DNA of 11,468 bases. It comes from URNF01 sp045594105 (GTDB taxonomy: Bacteria; Bacillota; Clostridia; Oscillospirales; Acutalibacteraceae). The stretch covers positions 1 to 11,468 of the forward strand of contig JAZNXY010000143.1 of assembly GCA_045594105.1 (NCBI GenBank), written 5' to 3'. The notes beneath the pieces were generated by a model. The model ran no database searches and had not been told where the DNA came from. It saw nothing but the letters and a program-made list of their open reading frames with translations. The position numbers and the translations under genes are program-made. Each line of letters begins with the position of its first letter. Position 1 is the stretch's first letter. Positions 5,019 to 11,468 of this stretch are shown here, one piece after another.

Positions 5019-6836
5019 ATGATTCGTGCACATGTGCTGATCTGCGGCGGTACCGGCTGTACCTCCTCGGGCAGTAACAAAATTCAGGAAGCGTTTGCGT
5101 CCGCTTTGGAAGCGAACGGCATTACCGAAGAAGTCAAAATCGTACAGACCGGTTGTTTCGGTCTTTGCGAACTCGGCCCCGTGGTTATCGTGCATCCCGA
5201 TGGCACCTTCTATAGCCGCGTGACCCCCGAAGATGTAGCGGAAATCGTTTCCGAGCATCTCTTGAAAGGTCGTCCTGTGGAACGCCTTGTATATGCGGAT
5301 ACCGGTTCCGATGAACCTGTTGAAGGCACCGTATCCTTGAACGACACCGTGTTCTACAAGTCCCAGAACCGTGTTGTGTTGCGTAACTGCGGTATGATCA
5401 ACCCCGAAAGCATCGACGAATACATCGCGATGGACGGCTATGCCGCTTTGGGTAAAGTGTTGACCGAAATGACCCCTGAAGAAGTTATTCAGGTGGTTAC
5501 CGATTCCGGTCTTCGTGGCCGTGGCGGCGGTGGCTTCCCCACCGGTCGCAAGTGGGCGTTGACCGCTCCCAACAAAGCTGATCAGAAATACGTTGTATGT
5601 AACGCCGACGAAGGCGACCCGGGTGCGTTTATGGACCGTTCGGTTCTGGAAGGTGACCCGCACAGTCTTATCGAGGCAATGGCTATCGCCGGCTACGCTA
5701 TCGGTGCTACCGAAGGTTACGTATACGTGCGTGCGGAGTATCCGATTGCTGTTTCCCGTCTGCAGATTGCTATCGACCAGGCGAGAGAATACGGCCTGCT
5801 CGGCAAAAACATCTTTGGCAGCGGCTTTGATTTCGATCTCTTCATCCGTCTGGGCGCAGGTGCGTTCGTTTGCGGTGAAGAAACCGCTTTGATGACCTCT
5901 ATCGAAGGTAACCGCGGCGAACCCCGTCCGCGTCCGCCGTATCCGGCTGTCAAAGGTCTGTACGGCAAGCCCACCGTTGAAAACAACGTGGAAACCTTTG
6001 CCAACATCCCGCAGATCATCCTGCGTGGCGCTGAGTGGTTTGCTTCCATGGGTACCGAGAAATCCAAGGGTACCAAAGTTTTCGCTCTCGGCGGCAAAAT
6101 CAAACATACCGGCCTCGTAGAAATCCCGATGGGTACCACCCTTCGTGAAATCATCTACGGTATCGGCGGCGGCATCCCCGGCGGCAAGCCGTTCAAAGCG
6201 GCACAGACCGGTGGTCCTTCCGGTGGTTGTATCCCGGCCGGCCTTATCGACACCCCCGTTGACTACGATAACCTTACCGCTATCGGTTGTATGATGGGTT
6301 CCGGCGGTCTTATCGTTATGGACGAAGACACCTGTATGGTGGATATGGCGAAGTTCTTCCTGGAATTCACCGTTGACGAGTCCTGCGGTAAATGTACCCC
6401 CTGCCGTGTCGGTACCAAACGCTTGCTCGAAAAGCTCGATAAAATCACCAAGGGTCAGGGTACTCTGGAAGATATCGACGAGCTCGAACAGCTTTGCTAC
6501 TACATCAAAGAGAACTCTCTTTGCGGTCTCGGCCAGACGGCTCCCAACCCCGTATTGTCCACCCTTCGCTTCTTCCGTGACGAGTATGTGGCACACGTGG
6601 TTGACAAGAAATGTCCCGCAGGCGTATGTAAAGACCTTCTCTCCTTTGTCATCGACAAGGAAAAATGTATCGGTTGCTCGATGTGTGCTAAGCAGTGCCC
6701 TGCGGAAGCCATCTTCAAGACCGATTACGTTGCGCCCGGTCACAAACTGCCCAGTCTTGAAATCGATACCGAAAAGTGCGTAAAATGCGGCGCTTGTATC
6801 GGTACCTGTAAGTTCAAGGCAATCAGCAAACAGTAA
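5019..6836 (+). CDS. hydB: Bifurcating [FeFe]-hydrogenase subunit HydB (NuoF-like flavoprotein)
   Basis: This 605-residue subunit has the full HydB layout. Residues 1-90 are a thioredoxin-fold [2Fe-2S] domain (C9, C14, C46, C50). The NuoF flavin/NADH domain spans about 120-360 with GLRGRGGGGFPTGRKW (164-179), CNADEGDPGAF (194-204) and GAGAFVCGEETAL (279-291). An SLBB-like region follows, then the NuoF [4Fe-4S] site ESCGKCTPCRVG (C456, C459, C462, with C502 as fourth ligand). A KCPAGVC motif lies at 531-537, and two C-terminal [4Fe-4S] ferredoxin motifs at C550/553/556/560 and C587/590/593/597. It binds FMN and oxidises NAD(P)H, and is the site of flavin-based electron bifurcation with ferredoxin. 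The upstream GAGGAGG (5005-5011) gives a strong ribosome binding site, and codon bias is high. Cofactor preference (NADH or NADPH) cannot be told here. Confidence 0.95.
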   Translation: MIRAHVLICGGTGCTSSGSNKIQEAFASALEANGITEEVKIVQTGCFGLCELGPVVIVHPDGTFYSRVTPEDVAEIVSEHLLKGRPVERLVYADTGSDEPVEGTVSLNDTVFYKSQNRVVLRNCGMINPESIDEYIAMDGYAALGKVLTEMTPEEVIQVVTDSGLRGRGGGGFPTGRKWALTAPNKADQKYVVCNADEGDPGAFMDRSVLEGDPHSLIEAMAIAGYAIGATEGYVYVRAEYPIAVSRLQIAIDQAREYGLLGKNIFGSGFDFDLFIRLGAGAFVCGEETALMTSIEGNRGEPRPRPPYPAVKGLYGKPTVENNVETFANIPQIILRGAEWFASMGTEKSKGTKVFALGGKIKHTGLVEIPMGTTLREIIYGIGGGIPGGKPFKAAQTGGPSGGCIPAGLIDTPVDYDNLTAIGCMMGSGGLIVMDEDTCMVDMAKFFLEFTVDESCGKCTPCRVGTKRLLEKLDKITKGQGTLEDIDELEQLCYYIKENSLCGLGQTAPNPVLSTLRFFRDEYVAHVVDKKCPAGVCKDLLSFVIDKEKCIGCSMCAKQCPAEAIFKTDYVAPGHKLPSLEIDTEKCVKCGACIGTCKFKAISKQ

Positions 6837-6854
6837 GAAAGGAGTGTGCTACTG

Positions 6855-8597
6855 ATGGATATGGTTAATGTAAAAGTAAACGGTATTGCTGTCAGCGTAC
6901 CGAAGGGCTCCACCATTCTGGAAGCCGCTCGTGAGGCAGGCGTGGAAATCCCCACCCTTTGCTACCTCAAGGATATTAACGAAATCGGCGCTTGCCGCAT
7001 CTGCGTTGTAGAAGCGACCGGTGCTCGTGGTTTGGTAACCGCTTGTGTGTACCCCGTTGCAGAGGGTATGGAAATCAGCACCAACACCCCCAAAGTCCGT
7101 GCAGCGCGTAAAACCACTTTGGAACTTATCCTTTCCACCCACGAAAAGAAATGTCTCTCCTGCGTACGCTCCACCAACTGCGAGCTGCAGAAGATGTGTC
7201 TTGACTACGGTGTAGAAGACAACGGTTCCTTCGACGGTTTCTGCCCCACCTACAAAGTGGACGATTCCGCTCCCCATATGATCCGTGATAACAACAAATG
7301 TATCCTTTGCCGCCGCTGTATTGCCGCTTGTCAGCAGCAGTTCGTGTCGGTTATTGGTGCAAATGACCGTGGTATCGACACCCACGTGGCATGTGCGTTC
7401 GAGAAACCCCTCTCCGACGTACCCTGTGTATCCTGCGGTCAGTGTATCAACGTATGTCCCACCGGTGCTTTGACCGAAAAAGATAACACCGCTGAATTGT
7501 GGGAAGCACTTGCTGATCCCACCAAGGTGGTTATGGTACAGACCGCTCCTGCGGTACGTGCTGCTATCGGCGAAGCGTTTGGTATGCCGATTGGCACCAA
7601 TGCAGAAGGCAAAATGGTTGCCGCACTGCGCCGTTTGGGCTTTGACAAGGTGTTTGACACCAACTTTGCGGCGGATATGACCATCGTGGAAGAAGCGACC
7701 GAGCTTCTCGACCGTGTGAAGAACGGCGGCAAGCTCCCGATGATCACCTCCTGTTCTCCCGGTTGGGTTAAATTTGCAGAGCTGTTCTATCCCGAACAGT
7801 TGGGCCACCTGTCCTCCTGCAAATCTCCCCAGCAGATGTTTGGTGCAATTTTGAAGACCTACTATGCGGAGAAAAACGGCATCGACCCGAAAGACATCGT
7901 TTCCGTGTCTGTTATGCCCTGTACCGCAAAGAAATTCGAAATCGGCCGTGACGACGAAGCTGCCGCAGGTGTTGCTGATGTGGATATCTCCATCACCACC
8001 CGTGAGCTTGCACGTATGATTGAACGTGCAGGTCTGCGCTTCACCGCTCTGCCCGACGAAGAGTTTGATATGCCTCTGGGCGAGGATACCGGCGCTGCTG
8101 TTATCTTCGGTGCTACCGGCGGTGTTATGGAAGCGGCTCTGCGTACCGCAAACGACGTACTCACCGGCAAAGACAACGGTGCTGTTGACTTTGAAGAAGT
8201 ACGTGGCATGGACGGTCTCAAAGAAGCGACCTACACCATTGCAGGTCTGGAAATCAAAGTGGCAATCGCCAGCGGCTTGACTGCGGCGAACTACGTGATG
8301 AGCAAGATCAAAGACGGTACTGCTCCGTGGACCTTCGTAGAAATTATGTGCTGCCCCGGCGGTTGTATCAACGGCGGCGGTCAGCCCATCGTTCCTGCTT
8401 CTGTGCGTAACTTCGAGGATTACCGTGCGAAACGTGCACAGGTGCTGTACGATATCGATAAGAACGCACCTATCCGCAAATCTCACGAAAATCCGATGGT
8501 GAAAAAGGTATACGAAGAATACTTCGGCACCTTTGGCAGCCATAAGGCACATGAGATCCTGCACACCTCCTATGTTGCACGTAAACAGTTCAAATAA
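6855..8597 (+). CDS. hydA: Bifurcating [FeFe]-hydrogenase catalytic subunit HydA
   Basis: The 580-residue protein reduces protons to H2. Domains in order: plant-type [2Fe-2S] (C36, C47, C50, C64); His-ligated [4Fe-4S] (H96, C100, C103, C109); two [4Fe-4S] clusters (C149, C152, C155, C159 and C191, C194, C197, C201); the H-cluster domain with ITSCSPGW (298-304), VMPCTAKKFE (353-362) and EIMCCPGGCINGGGQP (496-511); and the C-terminal small-subunit-like helix region ending HEILHTSY (566-573). The ATG at 6855 is preferred because AAAGGAG (6838-6844) is 10 bases upstream; a GTG at 6846 is too close. The L1 motif is TSCSP rather than TSCCP, so serine replaces the cysteine that binds the H-cluster in the CpI reference (C300). 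With HydB and HydC it would form an electron-bifurcating complex. The maturases HydE, HydF and HydG needed for the active site are not in this window. Confidence 0.95.
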   Translation: MDMVNVKVNGIAVSVPKGSTILEAAREAGVEIPTLCYLKDINEIGACRICVVEATGARGLVTACVYPVAEGMEISTNTPKVRAARKTTLELILSTHEKKCLSCVRSTNCELQKMCLDYGVEDNGSFDGFCPTYKVDDSAPHMIRDNNKCILCRRCIAACQQQFVSVIGANDRGIDTHVACAFEKPLSDVPCVSCGQCINVCPTGALTEKDNTAELWEALADPTKVVMVQTAPAVRAAIGEAFGMPIGTNAEGKMVAALRRLGFDKVFDTNFAADMTIVEEATELLDRVKNGGKLPMITSCSPGWVKFAELFYPEQLGHLSSCKSPQQMFGAILKTYYAEKNGIDPKDIVSVSVMPCTAKKFEIGRDDEAAAGVADVDISITTRELARMIERAGLRFTALPDEEFDMPLGEDTGAAVIFGATGGVMEAALRTANDVLTGKDNGAVDFEEVRGMDGLKEATYTIAGLEIKVAIASGLTAANYVMSKIKDGTAPWTFVEIMCCPGGCINGGGQPIVPASVRNFEDYRAKRAQVLYDIDKNAPIRKSHENPMVKKVYEEYFGTFGSHKAHEILHTSYVARKQFK

Positions 8598-8613
8598 GAG
8601 GTAAAACCCCGAT

Positions 8614-8650
8614 AAAAAAGCGGTGTGGCCATTGGCTGCACCGCTTTTTT
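8614..8650 (+). terminator. Rho-independent terminator of the hydrogenase operon
   Basis: Perfect 12-bp arms, 8614-8625 (A6-GCGGTG) and 8639-8650 (CACCGC-T6), enclose a 13-nt loop that can pair further (TGGCC/GGCTG). The T6 run ends the right arm. The matching A6 run on the left makes it potentially bidirectional. It lies 16 bases after the hydA stop. Confidence 0.87.
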
Positions 8651-8651
8651 G

Positions 8652-8680
8652 TTGCGTTGCACGGGTCGGTGTGGTATACT
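8652..8680 (+). promoter_or_regulatory. Promoter of the phosphatase/hydrolase operon
   Basis: TTGCGT at 8652-8657 is followed by a 17-bp spacer and TATACT at 8675-8680, with TGG directly before the hexamer (extended -10). It begins right after the hydA terminator. The surrounding GTGTGGTATACTGAAAAAA is almost identical to the retron promoter -10 region at 10267-10285. Confidence 0.68.
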
Positions 8681-8700
8681 GAAAAAAAGAGGTGGTAAAA

Positions 8701-9420
8701 ATGCTTTTTTTCTATGTACGACACGGTGACCCGATTTACAACCCCGATTCCTTGACCCCGCTTGGCGAAAGACAGGCAGAGGCGGTGGCAAAACGGTTGG
8801 CACTTTACGGTGTGGATAAGATTTTCTGCTCTACATCGAATCGTGCGATACAAACCGCAAAGCCCACCTGTGAATTAACAAAAAAAGAGCCCGTTTTGCT
8901 GGATTTTGCCAATGAGCATTATGCGTGGATGAACCTCACCATACGCAGAGAATCAGACGGCGGCAGAGCGTGGTTTTTCCAACACGCCAAAACCACCGAA
9001 TTGGTCAATACCAAGGAAATGCGGGCGTTGGGTGACCGTTGGTTTGACCATCCTGCCTTTGCGGAATATGCGTTTGAGCAGGAAATGAACCGTATTTACG
9101 ATGCTGCAGATGCGTTTTTTGCGGAGCTTGGCTACGAGCATGACAGATATACGGGAAAATACATAGTAAAAGCACCGAACAATGAGCGGGTGGCGATGTT
9201 CGCACATCAAGGGTTTGGTCTCGCATTTTTAAGCTGTATTTTGGATATTCCGTACCCGACCTTCTGTACCCATTTTGACACCTCGCATACAGGTGTGACG
9301 GTGATAGAGTTTGCGGAGCATAACGGCATCTGCGTGCCGAAAATCCTCACCCTTTCTTCTGATGCACACCTGTATCGTGAAGGGCTGCCTACGAAATATA
9401 ATAACAGTATTTATTTTTAA
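8701..9420 (+). CDS. Histidine phosphatase family protein
   Basis: The 239-residue product belongs to the histidine phosphatase (phosphoglycerate-mutase-like) superfamily. It starts with the catalytic FFYVRHGDPIY motif (R7, H8), followed by LTPLGERQAEAVAKRL (18-33), CSTSNRAIQTA (43-53, with R48 as second arginine) and MFAHQGF (166-172, H169 as second histidine). These four elements form the phosphate pocket. An insert between about 70 and 160 (EHYAWMNLTIRRES, then DRWFDHPAF) is seen in clostridial members of unknown substrate. Lack of a signal peptide suggests a cytoplasmic enzyme. The ATG at 8701 follows AGAGGTGG; a GTG at 8692 falls inside that site. It is the first gene of a small operon and is 12 bases upstream of the next gene. 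Confidence 0.85.
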   Translation: MLFFYVRHGDPIYNPDSLTPLGERQAEAVAKRLALYGVDKIFCSTSNRAIQTAKPTCELTKKEPVLLDFANEHYAWMNLTIRRESDGGRAWFFQHAKTTELVNTKEMRALGDRWFDHPAFAEYAFEQEMNRIYDAADAFFAELGYEHDRYTGKYIVKAPNNERVAMFAHQGFGLAFLSCILDIPYPTFCTHFDTSHTGVTVIEFAEHNGICVPKILTLSSDAHLYREGLPTKYNNSIYF

Positions 9421-9432
9421 GAGGGACTATCA

Positions 9433-9957
9433 ATGAAACACTTTTTAATTGTTGTGGATATGCAAAACGATTTCGTGGACGGCGCGCTCGGTTCGGAGGA
9501 CGCAGTGGCAATTCTGCCGCATGTCTGTGAGCGGATAGCGGCATTTGATGGAGACATTTTCGTTACCTTTGACACCCATTTTGATAATTATATGGATACT
9601 GCGGAGGGCGAGAAACTGCCTGTGCCGCATTGTATCAAAGATACACACGGATGGGAACTGCACGAGCAGGTTGCCGCTGCTTTGAAAAACAAGGCGTATA
9701 CGACGGTGGAAAAACTGACCTTCGGCTCGACAGCATTGCCGAAATTGATAGAACGTGCGGCAGGGGGTGCGGATTTCGACATCCTTTTGCTCGGTCTTTG
9801 CACCGATATTTGCGTGGTTTCCAATGCGCTGATATTAAAAGCAGCTTTCCCCGAAAAGCGCATCGCAGTAGCGGCGGATAGTTGCGCCGGTGTGACGGCG
9901 GATAGTCACAAAGCGGCACTCACCACCATGCAGATGTGCCAAATCGACGTGATTTGA
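9433..9957 (+). CDS. Isochorismatase-family cysteine hydrolase, nicotinamidase-like
   Basis: This 174-residue enzyme carries the cysteine-hydrolase triad: D9 in VVDMQNDFV, K94 in VEKLTFGS, and C127 in LCTDICVVSNAL. The TFDTHFDNY segment supplies D47 and H49 at the place where nicotinamidases hold their metal ligands, and the PVPHCIKDTHGWELH segment resembles the nicotinamidase loop. Nicotinamidase (hydrolysis of nicotinamide to nicotinate in NAD salvage) is therefore a reasonable guess, but other family members hydrolyse other amides and the substrate is not proven. AGAGGGAC precedes the ATG. It sits between a histidine phosphatase and a broken HAD phosphatase gene, all with short gaps. Confidence 0.82.
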   Translation: MKHFLIVVDMQNDFVDGALGSEDAVAILPHVCERIAAFDGDIFVTFDTHFDNYMDTAEGEKLPVPHCIKDTHGWELHEQVAAALKNKAYTTVEKLTFGSTALPKLIERAAGGADFDILLLGLCTDICVVSNALILKAAFPEKRIAVAADSCAGVTADSHKAALTTMQMCQIDVI

Positions 9958-9968
9958 GAGGGTGTACT

Positions 9969-10228
9969 ATGAAAGCAGCAATTTTTGATTTTGACGGTAC
10001 GCTGGTTAATTCCCTTATTTTCTGGGAAATATACTGGCGTGCCTTGGAACCGCAATGGAAGACACGGTTGTGTTTGAAGATTCCCTGCTTGCCATTCAGA
10101 CGGCAAGCAAGGCGGGCTTCCCCACGGTGGGGATTTGCGATCCCAACAACTTCGGCCACGAGGAGATGCAAAAACTGGCCACCGCATATATCGGCGAAGG
10201 CGAAACCTTGATGAAGCTTGCAAAATAA
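9969..10228 (+). pseudogene. HAD-family phosphatase, internally deleted and frameshifted
   Basis: The gene starts normally, 11 bases after the hydrolase, with GAGAGGG as ribosome binding site and MKAAIFDFDGTLVNSLIFWE, which contains HAD motif I (DxDGTLxxS). From about 10043 the homology jumps to another reading frame, which reads LGTAMEDTVVFEDSLLAIQT and AGFPTVGICDP and ends at a TAA at 10226-10228. That second part is HAD motif IV plus the usual C-terminus. The cap domain and motifs II and III, which I estimate at roughly 130 residues given a usual length of about 210-230, are missing. The junction lies near 10040-10050. Read straight through, the first frame stops at 10211 with a meaningless tail. 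A deletion whose length is not a multiple of three explains this best. The remnant cannot be an active phosphatase. Confidence 0.85.
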
Positions 10229-10249
10229 TTTTTTGCGGCCCGTTTTTAG

Positions 10250-10278
10250 TTGATTTTCCCAAGGCAGTGTGATATACT
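10250..10278 (+). promoter_or_regulatory. Retron promoter
   Basis: TTGATT at 10250-10255, a 17-bp spacer, and TATACT at 10273-10278 preceded by TGA (extended -10). Transcription should start near 10285, only a few bases before the a1 repeat of the retron RNA. The position supports a single transcript carrying the msr-msd RNA and the reverse transcriptase gene. Confidence 0.75.
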
Positions 10279-10287
10279 GAAAAAACC

Positions 10288-10311
10288 AAAAATAACCAAG
10301 CTCTTACAGTA
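10288..10311 (+). repeat. Retron a1 arm
   Basis: Pairs with 10477-10499: 22 Watson-Crick pairs, one wobble (U10302-G10486) and one bulged A (10294 or 10295). It forms the stem that brings the branch G next to the start of the msd template. Confidence 0.88.
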
Positions 10312-10400
10312 GCGTACAGCTTGAGATTCTCAAGGCGGTCAGCGAGTCGCTGCCCGAGGTGTTTAGGGGTTTCGACATTGAATTGCATTCAATGTCGGTA

Positions 10401-10468
10401 CATGATGCATTCCTTGATGAGTAACCAATCGCAGGGCGATTTTAAAACTCATCTGCGTCGGCATCATG
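10401..10468 (+). ncRNA. msd template hairpin of the retron RNA
   Basis: The outer stem is CATGATGC (10401-10408) with GCATCATG (10461-10468), 8 perfect pairs. The middle stem is GATGAGT (10416-10422) with ACTCATC (10447-10453), 7 pairs. The tip stem is AATCGC (10427-10432) with GCGATT (10436-10441) around loop AGG, 6 pairs. Seven-base stretches on each side (10409-10415 and 10454-10460) form an internal loop. This should be reverse transcribed into a hairpin single-stranded DNA of roughly 70-75 nt. Confidence 0.78.
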
Positions 10469-10476
10469 ACATTTTG

Positions 10477-10499
10477 TACTGTAAGGGCTTGGTATTTTT
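10477..10499 (+). repeat. Retron a2 arm
   Basis: Reverse complement of a1 (10288-10311). It ends 23 bases before the reverse transcriptase ATG, with the ribosome binding site GGAGGAG (10512-10518) in between, so no extra gene fits between RNA and enzyme. Confidence 0.88.
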
Positions 10500-10522
10500 A
10501 TCTGTAATTTTGGAGGAGTACC

Positions 10523-11468
10523 ATGTTTATTGCCGATTCGACGGTACGTTTTGAATATGCAGATACGCAATTTGTGAACAAGTATGGGTTTATGCGTGCG
10601 TGTGAAATGGTGCGTGAGCACGTAGAGCAATATGACATGCCGTTTATCAACGATGTTTATCAGCTGTCGAGCGAATTGGGACTGCGGACACGGCAGCTGT
10701 TCCGCTTGCTGCGTAATGCCGATCATAACTATTACCGCACCGAAATTCCGAAAAAAAGCGGTGGCGTGCGTGTGCTGTACGTGCCGAATTGTCTTTTAAG
10801 GCAAATCCAGCACCATTTACTGTACCATTTTCTCGAAAAAATGCCGGTATCCCGTTATGCTACCGCTTACCGCAAGGGCGGTCGGCTGGGGGATAATGCC
10901 TCACCGCACGTGGGGCATACCTATCTGTTAAAAATGGATATCACCGACTTTTTTGACAGCATCACCTTTCCGCAGATTGTGGGCACGGTATTCCCTAAGG
11001 GTATGTACCCGACCCATATTCGTGCGATGCTCACACAGCTCTGCTGCAAAAATGACCGTCTGCCGCAGGGTGCACCTACCTCGCCTGCGATTTCCAATAT
11101 CGTGATGCGGCAGTTTGACAATCGGTTAGGGATTTGGTGCGAAAAGCACGATATTGCCTATACCCGGTATTGCGACGACCTGACCTTTTCCGCGAACGTG
11201 CCGTTGTTTGCGGTGTATCAGAAAGCAAAGGCAATGCTTGAGGAAATGGGCTTTGAGGTGAATGAAAAGAAAACGCACTTTGTGAAAAACACCAACCGTC
11301 AAACGGTGACAGGTCTTGTTGTCAACCAAAAGGTGGCGGTTTCTGCCGACTATAAACGAGAGCTGCGACAGGAATTGTATTATGCGATAAAGTTTGGTCT
11401 GGCTGACAGCATTTTGCACGGCAAAAAAACCACTTTTATGCGAGAGGGCAAACCCGATATTGACAGGT
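10523..11468 (+). CDS. Retron-type reverse transcriptase (3' end beyond window)
   Basis: The first 315 codons are visible and open to the window edge. RT motifs in order: IPKKSGGVRVLYVPN (75-89), the retron-specific NAxxH of region X as DNASPH (124-129), the first catalytic aspartate in LKMDITDFFDSI (D139), LPQGAPTSPAISN (180-192), the YxDD box as RYCDDLTFS (Y216, D218, D219), and the retron-specific VTG of region Y in RQTVTGLVVN (262-264). NAxxH plus VTG separates retron RTs from group II intron and DGR enzymes, and no maturase domain is seen. It would use the adjacent RNA as primer and template to make msDNA. Usual length is about 300-380 residues, so most of the enzyme is here, but a C-terminal fusion cannot be excluded. 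Start: ATG at 10523 with TGGAGGAG upstream. Confidence 0.93.
   Translation, partial: MFIADSTVRFEYADTQFVNKYGFMRACEMVREHVEQYDMPFINDVYQLSSELGLRTRQLFRLLRNADHNYYRTEIPKKSGGVRVLYVPNCLLRQIQHHLLYHFLEKMPVSRYATAYRKGGRLGDNASPHVGHTYLLKMDITDFFDSITFPQIVGTVFPKGMYPTHIRAMLTQLCCKNDRLPQGAPTSPAISNIVMRQFDNRLGIWCEKHDIAYTRYCDDLTFSANVPLFAVYQKAKAMLEEMGFEVNEKKTHFVKNTNRQTVTGLVVNQKVAVSADYKRELRQELYYAIKFGLADSILHGKKTTFMREGKPDIDR

Larger units (their letters stand above)
10288..10499 (+). ncRNA. Retron msr-msd non-coding RNA
   Basis: This 212-nt region precedes a retron-type reverse transcriptase and shows the full retron RNA plan. The ends pair over 23 base pairs: a1 (10288-10311) with a2 (10477-10499), with one G-U pair and one bulged A. 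TAGCG follows the pairing end of a1, so G10312 is the likely branch guanosine for 2'-5' priming. Three hairpins follow in the msr part: 10320-10334 (6 bp, 3-nt loop), 10336-10356 (9 bp with one mismatch) and 10373-10397 (11 bp, 3-nt loop). The msd part is a long interrupted hairpin at 10401-10468. The pieces match known retrons in order and spacing. The exact cDNA ends and the sequence class are not known from the sequence alone. Confidence 0.9.

Noticed and set aside
4638..6743. Long open frame on the minus strand (about 700 codons) opposite hydB
   Set aside because: It lies antisense to hydB, whose domains and motifs are certain. The frame is open because of biased codons on the coding strand; its product has no recognisable motif.
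6849..8564. Long minus-strand open frame (about 570 codons) opposite hydA
   Set aside because: Same cause as above: it mirrors the hydA codon pattern, has no recognisable domain, and no ribosome binding site supports it.
8701..9957. Histidine phosphatase and nicotinamidase-like hydrolase as possible retron effectors
   Set aside because: They have their own promoter, belong to an operon with a broken HAD gene, and look like ordinary metabolic enzymes. NAD-linked effectors are known in some defence systems, but nothing in the sequence ties these genes to the retron.
10321..10554. Plus-strand open frame of 77 codons between the HAD remnant and the reverse transcriptase
   Set aside because: It overlaps the msr-msd RNA hairpins and the RT start, has no good ribosome binding site, and its product resembles nothing known. 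The RNA explains the region better.
10523..11468. Group II intron or DGR reverse transcriptase
   Set aside because: NAxxH and VTG motifs and the a1/a2-bounded RNA are retron traits. No maturase domain, intron domain V-like hairpin or template/variable repeat was seen.

Overview
The window looks like a chromosomal piece of an anaerobic, hydrogen-forming Firmicute of class Clostridia, probably a gut-type Oscillospiraceae/Ruminococcaceae relative. This rests on the trimeric NADH/ferredoxin-linked [FeFe]-hydrogenase locus, the strong AGGAGG-type ribosome binding sites, the extended -10 promoters (TGnTATAMT) and the mid-range base composition. No species can be named from the sequence alone.

Layout. 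(1) 1-129 is the 3' end of smpB, closed by a perfect-stem terminator. (2) 130-433 is an AT-rich control region with a TATAAT promoter and a Rex-like palindrome. (3) 434-8597 is one long plus-strand hydrogenase gene cluster, closed by a terminator at 8614-8650. Its outer genes are the structural subunits of an electron-bifurcating [FeFe]-hydrogenase: hydC (NuoE-like) at the front, hydB (NuoF-like) and hydA (catalytic) at the end, with a small thioredoxin-fold [2Fe-2S] protein before hydB. Between hydC and that protein lie six tightly packed genes that look regulatory or sensory: two DRTGG-like proteins, an RsbW/SpoIIAB-like ATPase, a HydS-like [FeFe]-hydrogenase homologue with an altered active-site pocket, a PHP-family phosphoesterase and a second orphan histidine-kinase-like ATPase. 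Several share ATGA start/stop overlaps. (4) 8652-10228 is a small separate operon: a histidine phosphatase, an isochorismatase-family cysteine hydrolase, and a HAD phosphatase gene broken by an internal deletion. (5) 10250-11468 is a retron. It has its own promoter, a structured msr-msd RNA bounded by a 23-bp a1/a2 inverted repeat, and a retron-type reverse transcriptase that runs off the right edge.

How the parts work together. HydA, HydB and HydC would form the soluble complex that couples NADH and reduced ferredoxin oxidation to H2 production. The embedded module could report H2 or redox state through the HydS-like protein to the two ATPase proteins, although the output is not known. The retron is independent of the hydrogenase genes. 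By analogy with known retrons it is probably an anti-phage element, but any effector gene would lie beyond the window. The retron, whose RNA is not apparent from open reading frames, is the most striking find.
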